64,000 bases of DNA, from the NCBI GenBank assembly GCA_003165595.1, contig PLWQ01000004.1:1-64000 (forward strand). Reading direction: 5' to 3'. Shown in pieces: positions 33,678-43,799 of the stretch. Position 1 is the stretch's first letter. Each line of letters begins with the position of its first letter. The notes under the pieces were generated by a model. The model saw only the letters and a program-made list of their open reading frames with translations. It did no database searches and was not told the origin of the DNA. The DNA comes from Fibrobacterota bacterium. Lineage in GTDB: Bacteria; Fibrobacterota; Chitinivibrionia; Chitinivibrionales; FEN-1185. A program made the position numbers and the translations under genes.

Positions 33678-35255
33678 ATGGACACAAGAAAAACAAACCA
33701 ATCGACGGATGAATTCTCAATAGAGTTGGCCGAATCCCAACGGGCGGCTGCAATCGAGGCGCTGCGCGCGCGCGAGTCCTACCTGTCCGCTATTATCGAA
33801 AATCAACCAGGGCTGCTGTGGCTCAAAGACAGGGAGGGGAAGTTCCTTGCCGTCAATACTCAATTCGCAAATTCATGCGGCCTGGACAATCCGGAGCTGC
33901 TTGTCGGCAAGACGGATTTCAATGTCTGGCCCCGCGATCTGGCGGAGGGTTATGTTGCGGATGATGCCAGGGTTATGCAATCGGGAAAACCTTGTATGGT
34001 TGAAGAACCCATTTTTGATAAAGGCGATATCCGGTGGTTCGAGACTTTCAAGGCTCCCCTTACGGATAAACAAGGCAAGGTAATCGGCACAACCGGATAC
34101 TCTCGCGACATCACCGAACGCAAACGCATGCAGGAAGAACTTCAAAAAGCGCAAAAACTCGAATCCCTCGGCGTTCTCGCAGGCGGCATTGCCCACGATT
34201 TCAACAATCTGCTTGCCGGAATATTCGGCTACATCGACCTGGCGCGCGGCGCGTCGAAGGATGCGAAAGCCATCGGGTACCTCGACACGACGATTGCCTC
34301 AATCAACCGGGCGCGAGCGCTTACCCAGCAATTGCTTACCTTTGCAAAGGGGGGCGCGCCGGTCCAGAAAATCACCCCGCTCATTCCGTTCATTCAGGAA
34401 ACCGCGCAATTCGCGCTCAGCGGATCGAATATTTCATGCGGGTTCGAACTGGCGGGGAGTCTCTGGCCGTGCAATATCGACAAAAACCAGATCGGCCAGG
34501 TAATCGACAACATCGTCATCAATGCGCAACAGGCCATGCCCGGCGGAGGGTCAATTGAAATAACGGCTCAAAATATCGTACGGGGAGAAAAAGAGCATCC
34601 TCCGCTTCCGAAAGGCAAGTATGTCAAGGTGTCGATCAAAGACTCCGGGATCGGTATAGCAAGGGAAATGATGCCCCGGATTTTCGACCCTTTCTACACC
34701 ACCAAAACAAAAGGACACGGTCTCGGTCTGGCCACCTGCTATTCAATCATCAACCGGCATGGCGGTGCGATAGACGTTGAATCCGAATTGGGAAAGGGCA
34801 GCACATTTCATGTGTACCTGCCTGCTTCCATGGAATCCGTTGTTGCGAGTGAACCCGCCGTCGTGAGCCACACGGGCGGCGGAACGATCATTGTCATGGA
34901 CGACGAGGAAGTACTTCGCAACGCCATCAGAAAGATGCTTGAAACGATGGGCTATTCCGTGGTATGCAAGAATGACGGCAGGGAAGTGCTGGACTTCTTT
35001 GCAAAAGAGACCAAGGCCAACCGTGCCGTTGCCGCCATGATTTTGGACCTTACGGTGCCCGGCGGATGCGGCGGAAAGGAAACAGTCGCACAGATCCGGA
35101 AATCGAACGGAGAAATTCCCGTTTTTGTGGCGAGCGGTTATACGGACGATCCGATCATGAGAAATCCGGCCGCCTACGGTTTTACCGCAAGCCTTTGCAA
35201 ACCGTTCACGATGGCGGAGCTTTCGGACATGCTCAACAGGAATTTGAAGATATGA
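33678..35255 (+). CDS. Hybrid sensor histidine kinase (PAS, HisKA, HATPase, receiver)
   Basis: 525 residues from ATG 33678, with GGAGG seven nt upstream. Domains in order: PAS (about 35-148, with a PAC-type GYSRDITERKRMQ), HisKA with AHDFNNLL (H173), HATPase with IDNIVINAQQAMPGG, DSGIGI and TKTKGHGLGL, and a receiver domain (403-525) with DDE and phospho-Asp D457 (MILDLTVPGG). There is no transmembrane segment, so it is a soluble sensor with an oxygen, redox or small-molecule PAS. It probably passes phosphate within the protein to D457. No partner regulator is adjacent. Confidence 0.92.
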   Translation: MDTRKTNQSTDEFSIELAESQRAAAIEALRARESYLSAIIENQPGLLWLKDREGKFLAVNTQFANSCGLDNPELLVGKTDFNVWPRDLAEGYVADDARVMQSGKPCMVEEPIFDKGDIRWFETFKAPLTDKQGKVIGTTGYSRDITERKRMQEELQKAQKLESLGVLAGGIAHDFNNLLAGIFGYIDLARGASKDAKAIGYLDTTIASINRARALTQQLLTFAKGGAPVQKITPLIPFIQETAQFALSGSNISCGFELAGSLWPCNIDKNQIGQVIDNIVINAQQAMPGGGSIEITAQNIVRGEKEHPPLPKGKYVKVSIKDSGIGIAREMMPRIFDPFYTTKTKGHGLGLATCYSIINRHGGAIDVESELGKGSTFHVYLPASMESVVASEPAVVSHTGGGTIIVMDDEEVLRNAIRKMLETMGYSVVCKNDGREVLDFFAKETKANRAVAAMILDLTVPGGCGGKETVAQIRKSNGEIPVFVASGYTDDPIMRNPAAYGFTASLCKPFTMAELSDMLNRNLKI

Positions 35256-35360
35256 AAAGGTCAAAGAAATGCAAATCCCCGGCACGTGCGAAAGGGACAT
35301 GCCCCTTCTCCGCGAGAACGGCGCTTGTCTCGGGGAAAGTGGTTCACAAAGGAGTCCTTC

Positions 35361-37325
35361 ATGGCTGATCTCCCGGAGTCGGGTTCAAACAAGAATCGCC
35401 AAAAGAAACTCTGGGACAACGAGGATCCCAAGAAGGGCGCCGGGGTGCATAAGAAGCACGGCCCATTCTCATTTATCAATCCAAGGCAGTTCAATTTCTC
35501 CATTTGGTATTTCGTCGTAGCGTTCTTCCTCCTTACCGTCGCCAACCAGTATTTCGTTCGCCCGCCGGAGAAATCCGTTGACTATAGTGAGTTTAAGTCG
35601 CTGGTCCGGTCCGGAAAGATCAAACGCGTCGAGATGGCCGAACGTTCCCTCAAGGGTTATCCCTATACCAAGCAGCAGGCGCCGGCGGTCGGCAAGAAAG
35701 CCGGCACCGACTCGGCGCGGGAAGGCATATACCGGACGGTGCCGGTTGCCGATCCCCAGTTCACCCGCATGATGGACTCAACCGGCGTGGAGTACTATGC
35801 CGTGCCGCAGAGCGACGGTTCGTGGATGGGCATCCTGGTCAGCTGGGTCCTTCCTTTCGTGATCATGATCCTGGTCTGGAACCTGATTACGCGCCGCATG
35901 GGCAAGATGGGCGGCGGGGTCATGGAGTTCGCCCAGAATAAGGCGCGATTGGTTGCCGAAGGTGACGTCAAGACTACGTTTGCCGACGTCGCAGGTGCGG
36001 ATGAGGCCAAGGAAGAGCTTGTCGAAGTCGTTGATTTCCTGAAGAACCCGGGCAAGTACACGGAGATCGGCGGCAAGATTCCCAAAGGCGTGCTCCTTGT
36101 GGGCCCGCCGGGAACCGGCAAAACCCTTCTGGCCCGCGCCGTGGCGGGAGAGGCAAAGGTGCCTTTTTTCCGGATGAGCGGCGCCGACTTCGTTGAGATG
36201 TTCGTGGGCGTGGGCGCTGCCCGGGTGCGTGATCTCTTCCGTCAAGCCAAGGAGAAGGCGCCCTGCATCATCTTTATCGACGAACTCGACGCCATCGGCA
36301 AGAGCCGGGCCCCCATGGCCGGCGGCAACGACGAGCGCGAACAGACGCTCAACATGCTGCTCGTGGAGATGGACGGGTTTGATTCGCGGACCGGCGTGAT
36401 CCTGCTCGCGGCCACCAACCGGCCGGAAGTGCTCGACGCCGCGCTGCTGCGCCCGGGCCGTTTCGACCGGCAGGTGCTTGTCGACAAACCTGACCTCAAG
36501 GGACGCGAGGCGATTCTCAGGATTCATTCGAAGGATGTTCATCTCGATGAAAGCGTGGACCTCGCGGTGATCGCGCGAGACACCGCGGGCTTTGCCGGCG
36601 CCGATCTTGCCAACATCGTCAACGAGGCCGCGCTTCTGGCCGTCCGCGCAGGGAGGGCCAAAGTGTCCCAGCCGGATTTCATGGAGGCCATAGAGAAGAC
36701 AATCGCCGGGCTGCAAAAGAAGGGCAAGCTGATCAACCCCAAAGAGCGCCGCATCGTGGCTCACCACGAGACCGGCCATGCGCTTACCGCCCTGTTCACT
36801 CCCGGCTCGGACCCGGTTCAGAAGATCTCGATAATTCCCCGCGGCTTCAGCGCGCTGGGCTACACAATTCAGACGCCGACCGAAGACCGTTATCTGATGA
36901 CAAAGGACGACCTGCTGGGCAAGATAGACGTGCTGCTCGGCGGCCGGGCCGCCGAGCAGATCATTTTCGGCGAGGTTTCGACCGGGGCCGCCAACGACAT
37001 CGACAAGGCCACCGACATTGTCCGCCGCATGCTCACGGACTACGGCATGAGCGAAAAGTTCGGCAACATGGTGCTGCACAGCCGCAAGGGGCCTTCATTC
37101 CTGGGCGACACGGGCCCGGTCTCGCGTGAATACGCCGAATCGACCCAGCAGTACCTGGACGAGCAGACCGCCGCAATCATCGGCCAGCGGTACCGGCGGG
37201 TGCTGGCCTTGTTGACGGAAAAGAAATTGATAATCGGGAAGATTGCCGGTATACTGCTCGAGAAGGAAACAATTAACGAAAGCGAATTCCGCGAGATGGC
37301 GGGCGCGCCGAAGGCTGGCGCCTGA
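35361..37325 (+). CDS. ftsH: ATP-dependent zinc metalloprotease FtsH
   Basis: 654 residues from ATG 35361, with AAAGGAG upstream; a longer frame at 35286 lacks this. Two transmembrane helices (about 47-64 and 157-177) flank a periplasmic domain, followed by the AAA+ module ([22 protein letters not shown], second region of homology RPGRFDRQ) and the M41 protease with HETGH, plus the distal ligand in [16 protein letters not shown]. It degrades membrane and regulatory proteins at the inner membrane. Confidence 0.96.
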   Translation: MADLPESGSNKNRQKKLWDNEDPKKGAGVHKKHGPFSFINPRQFNFSIWYFVVAFFLLTVANQYFVRPPEKSVDYSEFKSLVRSGKIKRVEMAERSLKGYPYTKQQAPAVGKKAGTDSAREGIYRTVPVADPQFTRMMDSTGVEYYAVPQSDGSWMGILVSWVLPFVIMILVWNLITRRMGKMGGGVMEFAQNKARLVAEGDVKTTFADVAGADEAKEELVEVVDFLKNPGKYTEIGGKIPKGVLLVGPPGTGKTLLARAVAGEAKVPFFRMSGADFVEMFVGVGAARVRDLFRQAKEKAPCIIFIDELDAIGKSRAPMAGGNDEREQTLNMLLVEMDGFDSRTGVILLAATNRPEVLDAALLRPGRFDRQVLVDKPDLKGREAILRIHSKDVHLDESVDLAVIARDTAGFAGADLANIVNEAALLAVRAGRAKVSQPDFMEAIEKTIAGLQKKGKLINPKERRIVAHHETGHALTALFTPGSDPVQKISIIPRGFSALGYTIQTPTEDRYLMTKDDLLGKIDVLLGGRAAEQIIFGEVSTGAANDIDKATDIVRRMLTDYGMSEKFGNMVLHSRKGPSFLGDTGPVSREYAESTQQYLDEQTAAIIGQRYRRVLALLTEKKLIIGKIAGILLEKETINESEFREMAGAPKAGA

Positions 37326-37481
37326 CCATTACCCTGGATACGGTCGGCGAGGTTTGTTTACGGCTGCAGGTTTCCGTACGATCGGCTTTTGGACGCTCAG
37401 GCACGGCGAAACATTCTCGGTTACCTGTCGTGCACCAATGGCCGTGGTTCTTTACCCTAACTTAACGAAAGACCACAATTC

Positions 37482-38789
37482 ATGAGAAACAACATTGTAC
37501 ATCCCGGCGCAGACGAACTCGTCTACGAAATCAGAAAGATTGTCGAAGTCGGAGAAAATATTGAGAAGACGGGCGTTCAAATAGTCTGGGACAACATTGG
37601 AGATCCGGTTGCGAAAGGGCAGATCGTGCCTCAGTGGATAAAGGAAATTGTCGCGGCAACGGCCCTTGGCGACAATGCCAGCTACGGCTATTCGCCGACA
37701 AAGGGACTGCTTGCTACACGAGAATACATATCGTACGAACGCAATATTGAAGGCGGCGCTCAAATAACGCCGGACGATATTCTTTTCTTTAACGGCCTTG
37801 GCGACGCCATTTCCACGGTCTACGATTACCTTAACAAGAGCGCACGCGTCATCGGCCCCAATCCGGCGTATTCAACGCACTCGTCCGCGGAAGCGGCTCA
37901 TGCCGGTTCGCCTCACATTACCTATCGGCTTGATCCGAAGAATAATTGGTATCCCGATATCGACGACGTGAAGAAACAGATTGCCGTACATCCCGATATT
38001 TCGGGAATTCTGCTGGTGAACCCCGACAACCCCACCGGCATGGTCTATTCCCAGGATGTCATACGGCAACTCGTGGAGGTGGCGGCGGAGAATGATTTGT
38101 TCATTATTTCCGACGAGATATATTCGAATCTCTGTTATGGGGGGGTTACTCACAAGAAACTTGCATCGGTGATCGGAAATGTGCCGGGCATCGCGTTGCG
38201 GGGAATTTCAAAGGAGTTCCCGTGGCCCGGCGCGCGTTGCGGTTGGGCTGAGTTTTACAATCGCGATAGAGACACGGCGTTTGCCCGCTACGCGAAAACA
38301 ATTGTCGACGCGAAAATGCTGGAAGTGTGCGCAACGACATTGCCGCAGAAAGTATTGCCGCTCGTGATGGGTGATGCCCGGTATTACCCCTATCTTGCCC
38401 GGCGCAACGCCGCTTTCTGGGAAAAGTCCCAAGCCGCGCATTCAATCCTGTCGGCGGTCCCCGGACTGATCGTACATAAGGCGTACGGCGCTTTCTACAT
38501 GACCGTTCTTTTCGAAGATGGAGTTCTTCGCAAGGGACAGTTCCTGAAGCCTGCGAACGAAACGGCCGGCACGATTGTAGAACCATTGATTGAATCTGCG
38601 AGCTTTGACAAATGCTTCGTGTACAATCTGCTTGCTTCCCGTGGGATTTGTGTGGTTCCGTTGTCCTCCGGATTCAATTCCGATCTGCAGGGTTTCAGGA
38701 TAACGTTACTGGAGCCGGATATCACCCGCTTCAAAAACACGTTATACAGGATTGCCGAAGCCGTCAAAGAATACCTGGCGTCGAACTAG
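37482..38789 (+). CDS. Pyridoxal-phosphate aminotransferase (class I/II)
   Basis: 435 residues. The fold-type I markers are NPDNPTGMVYSQDVI, the IISDEIYSNLCYGG segment that binds the cofactor, and SKEFPWPGARCGW, whose Lys (about residue 243) should form the Schiff base. The overall pattern is of an alanine- or aspartate-like aminotransferase that many genomes carry for unknown substrates. There is a long loop in the N-terminal part (NIEKTGVQIVWDNIGDP). The substrate cannot be told from sequence. Confidence 0.85.
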   Translation: MRNNIVHPGADELVYEIRKIVEVGENIEKTGVQIVWDNIGDPVAKGQIVPQWIKEIVAATALGDNASYGYSPTKGLLATREYISYERNIEGGAQITPDDILFFNGLGDAISTVYDYLNKSARVIGPNPAYSTHSSAEAAHAGSPHITYRLDPKNNWYPDIDDVKKQIAVHPDISGILLVNPDNPTGMVYSQDVIRQLVEVAAENDLFIISDEIYSNLCYGGVTHKKLASVIGNVPGIALRGISKEFPWPGARCGWAEFYNRDRDTAFARYAKTIVDAKMLEVCATTLPQKVLPLVMGDARYYPYLARRNAAFWEKSQAAHSILSAVPGLIVHKAYGAFYMTVLFEDGVLRKGQFLKPANETAGTIVEPLIESASFDKCFVYNLLASRGICVVPLSSGFNSDLQGFRITLLEPDITRFKNTLYRIAEAVKEYLASN

Positions 38790-38917
38790 GAAGCGCGCTC
38801 GGTCTCTTTTCTGTGGTCCCTGCGGCATGGACCGAAGTTGACTTTGACCCGCCTTAAACCTATATTACTGGAAAGCTTTACAAATAGCATTTGCATGATT
38901 CCCGCAAAGGGGGCTGT

Positions 38918-39616
38918 ATGAAGAAGGCAGTGCTTCTGTTCTGCAGTGCGATGGTTATGTCTGGATTCGCTCAGGTCAAGCCCGACGAAATGTCGGTGGT
39001 GCGCGCCATCCTCGACAGCGCCGGCCGCAGCGATGTCACGGTGGAAAGTGTGTGCAAAACGGACAAGGAAGGCAGGATCATTTTCCTCGACCTTACCAAC
39101 AAGGACATGGAAAAGGGAGGAATAAAGAGCATTCCCGGCGGGATCGGCAGGCTCACCGCGCTCAAGGAACTGCACCTCGCCCGGAACGAGGTCACGGCCC
39201 TGCCTTCGGAACTCGGGGCGCTTTCCGGCCTCACCACGCTCGACCTGCAATACAACCAGATCGCCGAACTGCCTGCCGAACTGGGGAAACTGCACTCCCT
39301 TGTGGAGCTTGACCTCCGCAACAACCAGCTTTCCCAGTTGCCCAAGGCGCTCTTCTCGCTCAATCACCTCCGGGTGCTCAAGCTTTCCAATAATAATTTC
39401 AAATCCATCCCCGAAGAAACGGGCCGGCTCGCCTCGCTGCGGGAATTGTACCTTTCCAGTAACAATCTCAAGACCGTGCCCGGCAGCGTTATCAGGATGA
39501 AGAGCCTCACGTATGTTGATTTCCAGGACAACAAATTCTGCGCCGCGTCGGCGGAGCTGTCGGCATGGCTCAAGAAATGGGACAAAAGCTGGAAATCGAA
39601 GCAGCAGTGCAAGTGA
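38918..39616 (+). CDS. Secreted leucine-rich repeat protein
   Basis: 232 residues from ATG 38918, with an AAAGGGGG upstream. A signal peptide (KKAVLLFCSAMVMSGFAQ) is followed by six or seven leucine-rich repeats of 23 residues (LKELHLARNEVTALPSELGA, LTTLDLQYNQIAELPAELGK, LVELDLRNNQLSQLPKALFS and so on) and a Lys/Trp-rich C-terminus. The repeats are of the bacterial type with LP in the variable part. Its likely role is binding at the cell surface or in the periplasm. Confidence 0.85.
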   Translation: MKKAVLLFCSAMVMSGFAQVKPDEMSVVRAILDSAGRSDVTVESVCKTDKEGRIIFLDLTNKDMEKGGIKSIPGGIGRLTALKELHLARNEVTALPSELGALSGLTTLDLQYNQIAELPAELGKLHSLVELDLRNNQLSQLPKALFSLNHLRVLKLSNNNFKSIPEETGRLASLRELYLSSNNLKTVPGSVIRMKSLTYVDFQDNKFCAASAELSAWLKKWDKSWKSKQQCK

Positions 39617-39739
39617 GGAGTTTGTTGCGCGCTCTTTGCGTGAGGAGTGCGGGTGATCGAATAGAAGAGGCTGCAAAGGACCAACAGGCTGCGGTAAGGC
39701 GGGGAGAGCTGGTGCGGTTGGGAATCCCCAATCGCTCGT

Positions 39740-40060
39740 CAGGCGCTTTCTTCCATGAATCCGGTCAATTCTTTCTCAACAAGCGAAAGAATTTCCTCCG
39801 ATTTGCCACGATCCGGTTTTGGAGAAACTGCTCCAGCAATTTGTGAAGTCGCGAGAGTTCAATCTTGATTTCAGAAATGGTTTCAGGCGACACGCTTCAA
39901 ATTCCCGTGATATTTCAGGTGTTCCACAAAGGCGTTGTTCTCATCAAGATCAATGATGTCGATCTCCCGTTCGATTGCCCCAAAGGTGTCGCCCATTGCC
40001 ATGAAGAACTTCTCTGGAAAGCTGTAATCACTTCCTGATGTGCTTATATACATTAAATAG
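39740..40060 (-). pseudogene. Possible nucleotidyltransferase and partner remnants
   Basis: Reading the minus strand from about 40060, one frame gives FPEKFFMAMGDTFGAIEREI followed by DIIDLDENNAFVEHLKYHG, which resembles the C-terminal half of a minimal nucleotidyltransferase, and stops. A short frame ISEIKIELSRLHKLLEQF then starts at the junction and breaks with a frameshift into EEILSLVEKELTGFMEES. This is the layout of a decayed nucleotidyltransferase plus partner pair, but the match is weak. The 39617-40203 gap otherwise has no gene. Confidence 0.3.
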
Positions 40061-40084
40061 TTGTAAGGCTATAAGCAAAAAGAT

Positions 40085-40104
40085 ATTACAAGAGTAGTTG
40101 TAAT
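40085..40104. promoter_or_regulatory. Inverted repeat in the TIGR02147 promoter region
   Basis: ATTACAA (40085-40091) and TTGTAAT (40098-40104) form perfect 7-bp arms around a 6-nt spacer. It sits in an AT-rich stretch about 100 nt before the ATG at 40204. TIGR02147 proteins are proposed to be DNA-binding regulators, so autoregulation through such a site is plausible but untested. Confidence 0.4.
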
Positions 40105-40203
40105 CACAAAGACTGTTTATCATTGACTTCATGTGCCGGTTGCGGTATATTCAAGGAAGAACATTCTGTCAGGCATATTTCACAAACCATCGCGGATTTT
40201 TCC

Positions 40204-41040
40204 ATGTCCGTCGACATTTACCAATACGACGACTTCAGGCTTTTCCTTGCGGATTGCTACAAAGACAAGAAGGCCGGGGACCCGGGCTGTTCCTACCGTA
40301 CCTTCGCCGCAGAAGCCGGATTCTCCAATCCCGGCTTCTTCAACGATGTGGTGAAGGGCCGCCGGAAACTTAGTCCCGGCGCAACGGTCAAGATGATCAA
40401 GGCATTCGGGCTTTCCGCCACGGAGTCCGCCTATTTCGACCTGCTCGTGCGCTACGGGCAGACGCGTGACGACGGGAAACGCGCTGAGGTTTACAAAAAC
40501 ATCTTGTCACGCAGGAACCGCAGTTCGTTCACGCGTCTTAATCCGCTGCTCGCGAAATACTATCAGGACTATCGCTATCCTCTGGTACGCTGCGCAATAG
40601 AGGCCTCGGGCTTTTCGGGCGATTATGCCCGTCTCGCGGAGTTCATCGATCCGCCGTTGCAGACCGCCGTGGTTGTAAAGATCGTGCGGGATTTGTGCGA
40701 ATGGGGGATGGTTGAGCAGCACAGCGACGGCCGCTACGTCCTCACCCAGAAGCTTATTGAGCCTCCGGACACGCTTCGCCACCTGGTGCGGGAGCTCAAC
40801 GGCGAATGGATAAAACATGCCTTTAGCGCGTTGCGCCGTCTGCCGCCCGAAAATCGCGATATTTCTTCGCTGCTGGTAACCGTCAGCGAAGAGAACTACC
40901 GGAAAATTCAGGAAAAGCTCAAGGATCTGCGCGACGAGATTTTCGCCATCGCCAGGGATGACATGAACCCGCAGACGGTTATGCAGCTCAATATTCAGCT
41001 GTTTCCCCGGTCACGCAAAAACGGACGAGGTCGCACATGA
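40204..41040 (+). CDS. TIGR02147-family protein
   Basis: 278 residues from ATG 40204; an upstream in-frame start at 40123 is possible. The sequence begins SVDIYQYDDFRLFLADCYKD, then YRTFAAEAGFSNPGFFNDVV and LSPGATVKMIKAFGL, an HTH-like segment, and ends in a helical region with a DUF4423-like part (DISSLLVTVSEENYRKIQEK). This family was defined from Fibrobacter succinogenes paralogues, and members often sit beside a secreted or lipoprotein gene, as here: the next gene overlaps by 4 nt. Regulation of that partner is a reasonable inference. Confidence 0.88.
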   Translation: MSVDIYQYDDFRLFLADCYKDKKAGDPGCSYRTFAAEAGFSNPGFFNDVVKGRRKLSPGATVKMIKAFGLSATESAYFDLLVRYGQTRDDGKRAEVYKNILSRRNRSSFTRLNPLLAKYYQDYRYPLVRCAIEASGFSGDYARLAEFIDPPLQTAVVVKIVRDLCEWGMVEQHSDGRYVLTQKLIEPPDTLRHLVRELNGEWIKHAFSALRRLPPENRDISSLLVTVSEENYRKIQEKLKDLRDEIFAIARDDMNPQTVMQLNIQLFPRSRKNGRGRT

Positions 41041-42377
41041 AATTGCACGTGCTCTGTTGTTTCTCCGTGGCCCTTGCCCTGACGCTCGGCTGCTCCAAAA
41101 CCGGCGTTACGAACGTTGCCGGAGGCGGCGACGATTTCCCTAATTCCAAAACCGCAATCGCCTCGGCCCTTGCCCAGAACACGCAATTGTATTCGAACTG
41201 GAACCAGTTCGGCCAGGTGCCCGACAGCCAGACAACCGATCTGGGCGCCGCAGACTCGTTGATTACATCCGCGACGGCGACTCACGCCGGATTGGCAAAA
41301 GCGGCCGCGTCGCAACTTCAGACCGACAGCGTCTACTGGGACAAAGGCGACTCCAGCCAGGGATTCGTATACCTCTACACGATCCGCGAGGACATCCAGA
41401 CATTGATAAACGAAAAGAGGACAATCCGGTGGGACAGCCTCGCTCGGGACAGCATCACGGGAAATGAATTTGTCCTTGCCATTGCCGGGACAATCGAAAA
41501 CAAGATTACCAAGACGGTGCTGGAGTACTATTTCTATGATACGGACCAAAACGGTTTTCTGGATCAGGCAATGATCCGGTATACGCAGTCGGTGTTAGGC
41601 CTGTACTTCCAGACCTCGGTGTGGGCAACCTCGGGAAACGACAACAACTTCACCAATCCCGCAAAACGCCGCATGAACCGCATTCTCACCCTCGAGATAT
41701 CGGGCGCCGACACCCTCCAGCTCACCGATCTTCGCGACGCCGACGGCGACAGCGCCATCTTCAGGCATGGCGTTGTCAACGGCGTCACGGCGACCATCGT
41801 AAAACGCAGTCTCTATCCGTTGCTTACGGGCCAGCCCGCGCTTTCCACAACGTCCCTTCGGGCAGCCCTGCCCGCAGCCGACTCCAGCCATTGGCAAATG
41901 CAAACGTTCCATTATACCGCGCTCTACACCGACGGCCATCGCGCGGTGGTGACCATTGCGGGCACCGGGGCCGATTCGCTGCTGGTGCCCGGCGACAGCG
42001 CACTTGTTTTGTACCAGCTTCTCAGCGCTCCGGGCGCCATATACGACAGCGCTTCGGCGCGATTCTCGGTGCGGTTGGGCGCATCGGTCAATAACAATGC
42101 CGGCAACGCACTGCTGGCGTATGCCATAACGGAATCCAACAACCACCAGGTCGTGCGCTACGTCCTCTATTCTTTTGTGTCCAGCGCCCCCATTTATGCC
42201 GCCACGCCTTCCGATTCCATCGGCGGGACCATTCATGCCGAAGTGCGATTCGACGACGGCACAAGCGGCTGGGCCAACGCCGTATTCGGAAACGGGATCT
42301 TCGACGTCACCTATCATCCTCCGCGGGGCGATACCGTGACGTTCAGGAGTTCGATTGACGGAACGGTACTTCAATAA
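41037..42377 (+). CDS. Lipoprotein of unknown function coupled to TIGR02147
   Basis: 446 residues with a lipoprotein signal peptide ending in the lipobox LTLGC (cysteine at residue 19). The mature part is Thr/Ser/Asp-rich with beta-strand-like stretches (NKITKTVLEYYFYDTDQNGF, VVTIAGTGADSLLVPGDSAL). It overlaps the TIGR02147 gene by 4 nt (ATGA), so its translation is coupled to that of the presumed regulator. A surface or periplasmic sensor or structural role is likely. No known domain was recognised. Confidence 0.75.
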   Translation: MKLHVLCCFSVALALTLGCSKTGVTNVAGGGDDFPNSKTAIASALAQNTQLYSNWNQFGQVPDSQTTDLGAADSLITSATATHAGLAKAAASQLQTDSVYWDKGDSSQGFVYLYTIREDIQTLINEKRTIRWDSLARDSITGNEFVLAIAGTIENKITKTVLEYYFYDTDQNGFLDQAMIRYTQSVLGLYFQTSVWATSGNDNNFTNPAKRRMNRILTLEISGADTLQLTDLRDADGDSAIFRHGVVNGVTATIVKRSLYPLLTGQPALSTTSLRAALPAADSSHWQMQTFHYTALYTDGHRAVVTIAGTGADSLLVPGDSALVLYQLLSAPGAIYDSASARFSVRLGASVNNNAGNALLAYAITESNNHQVVRYVLYSFVSSAPIYAATPSDSIGGTIHAEVRFDDGTSGWANAVFGNGIFDVTYHPPRGDTVTFRSSIDGTVLQ

Positions 42378-42846
42378 GTAATCTGCCAAAAACGGATATT
42401 TCCGGGCGCCCCGCTGCTATGCAGCGGCGTGACCTGTTCCGCCCTTCAACGCGATAAACGTGTTGCGCTCCGGCTCCAGGAAGATTCCCCAGCGCCCCCT
42501 CAGGGGGTTAGGGGGCGAACAAGTGTTCAAACGACCAGATTCCCGCCCTTTTTCTTGCGTGCTTTGTAATCAAAATATTGTTAAATCATGACATTTATGT
42601 ACGCCGTGAGATTCATTGAATCGAGCGACTAATATCAAAATTGGCACACTAGATGTATTATAAATGATTGATAAATAAAATCAATACATAGATTACCATT
42701 CATGACTTTCCAAGATCGTCCTTTAAAGTATTTTCGTGAATCGTGTAATCAAAATATGAAATACACATTGCATTTTGCCGGCTTCTTGGGTATATTTTAA
42801 TCACGCGCGAACCAGTCACCCTTCACTTAACCTAAAGGAGTACCGT
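42378..42846. promoter_or_regulatory. Intergenic region with promoter for the 42847 lipoprotein
   Basis: A long AT-rich gap. A clear promoter has -35 TTGCAT (42768-42773), a 17-nt spacer and -10 TATATT (42791-42796), about 50 nt before ATG 42847, whose AAAGGAG lies at 42834-42840. Farther upstream there is a CGCCCCCT/AGGGGGCG hairpin near 42493-42517 and ATTGAT/ATCAAT inverted arms near 42666-42686. No other gene is supported. Confidence 0.5.
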
Positions 42847-43635
42847 ATGAAAAGAGTCTCTTCCATTCTCGCGGTCACGGCAGTCGGCATGATGGCTTTT
42901 TACGGATGCAGCGGCAAGAACCCGGTTTCCAATACGTCGGGCGGCACTAACTACGCGCTGGTTTCGTCCTACGAAGATGCATCATCGCAGGATATTGCGC
43001 AGGACGTCGGCGGATTGTCCCAGACGTTCGACTACGGCACCAAGGCAGCGGCAGCGCAGGCGAAACGGAGCGCCGATGTGAGCGGCACCATTGCGTGGCA
43101 GAACTGGACCTATGCAAACAACTGGTGGTTCCGCGACGGCGAGGTTTCGCTTACCTCGGCCGACGGCGCCGTGGACATTCTTGGTTCGGACAGCGTACAG
43201 TTTACCGATGCAAACAACGCGATAGTCCAGTATCCGCAGCTTGTGGACGTGCGCGGCTGCGAGGCGCACCATCACGCGGCAATGAACGTGTCGGGCACCG
43301 GCGGCGGGTACGTGGACGCGGCTCGCGATTGGGTTCTTTCCGGCAGCGTCGCAAAGGCGGCCGACACCACGCTCACCATCAACGGGAGTCTCGTCCAGAG
43401 TTTCAAGGCGCAGAACGCTGCCAAGACCGCTTCGTGCGATTTCCAGGGAACGGCGACGGCTTCCGACATTGTCTACGACAAACAGGGAACCGGCTGGTCC
43501 AAACCGGTCTCCGGCTCCGTGCGTCTCACCAGCCCCTATAAAACCATCGACATTACATTTACAAACGGCACCGCGCATATCGTGGTTACCGCAACAAACG
43601 GCACGGTCACCAGGGACACGACTATTGCGCTGTAG
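42847..43635 (+). CDS. Small lipoprotein of unknown function
   Basis: 262 residues from ATG 42847. A lipoprotein signal peptide (RVSSILAVTAVGMMAFYGC) places the cysteine in lipobox AFYGC. The mature part is Gly/Ser/Thr/Asp-rich beta-sheet-like sequence, with a CEAHHHAAM segment that could bind a metal. It has its own promoter and a strong terminator and thus is a single-gene unit. Function unknown; it is exported to the outer envelope. Confidence 0.72.
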   Translation: MKRVSSILAVTAVGMMAFYGCSGKNPVSNTSGGTNYALVSSYEDASSQDIAQDVGGLSQTFDYGTKAAAAQAKRSADVSGTIAWQNWTYANNWWFRDGEVSLTSADGAVDILGSDSVQFTDANNAIVQYPQLVDVRGCEAHHHAAMNVSGTGGGYVDAARDWVLSGSVAKAADTTLTINGSLVQSFKAQNAAKTASCDFQGTATASDIVYDKQGTGWSKPVSGSVRLTSPYKTIDITFTNGTAHIVVTATNGTVTRDTTIAL

Positions 43636-43662
43636 GCATAGCGGTTCCCGAAGTTCACACGA

Positions 43663-43697
43663 AAAAAGGCCTTCCCTTTGACGGGGGAGGCCTTTTT
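43663..43697 (+). terminator. Rho-independent terminator after the 42847 lipoprotein
   Basis: AAAAAGGCCTTCCC and GGGGGAGGCCTTTTT form a GC-rich stem of about 12 bp with one T bulge around a short TTTGAC loop, ending in five T. It is 28 nt after the lipoprotein stop codon and could also end transcription of the converging gene at 43800. Confidence 0.78.
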
Positions 43698-43799
43698 GCT
43701 ATCGTGCGCCGTGGGCATGCCGCAAGTGGATCTTCTTTTGCAGCCATGTCCTGAGCGCTCGCAATAGCTCCGCGGTGCAGCGGAAATTCTGCGGCCGGG

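Noticed and set aside
35778-37079. 433-codon minus-strand frame opposite ftsH
   Set aside because: Shadow of a strongly conserved gene, no start signal.
42493-42517. CGCCCCCT/AGGGGGCG hairpin as terminator of the 41037 gene
   Set aside because: It is more than 110 nt after the stop codon and lacks a T run.
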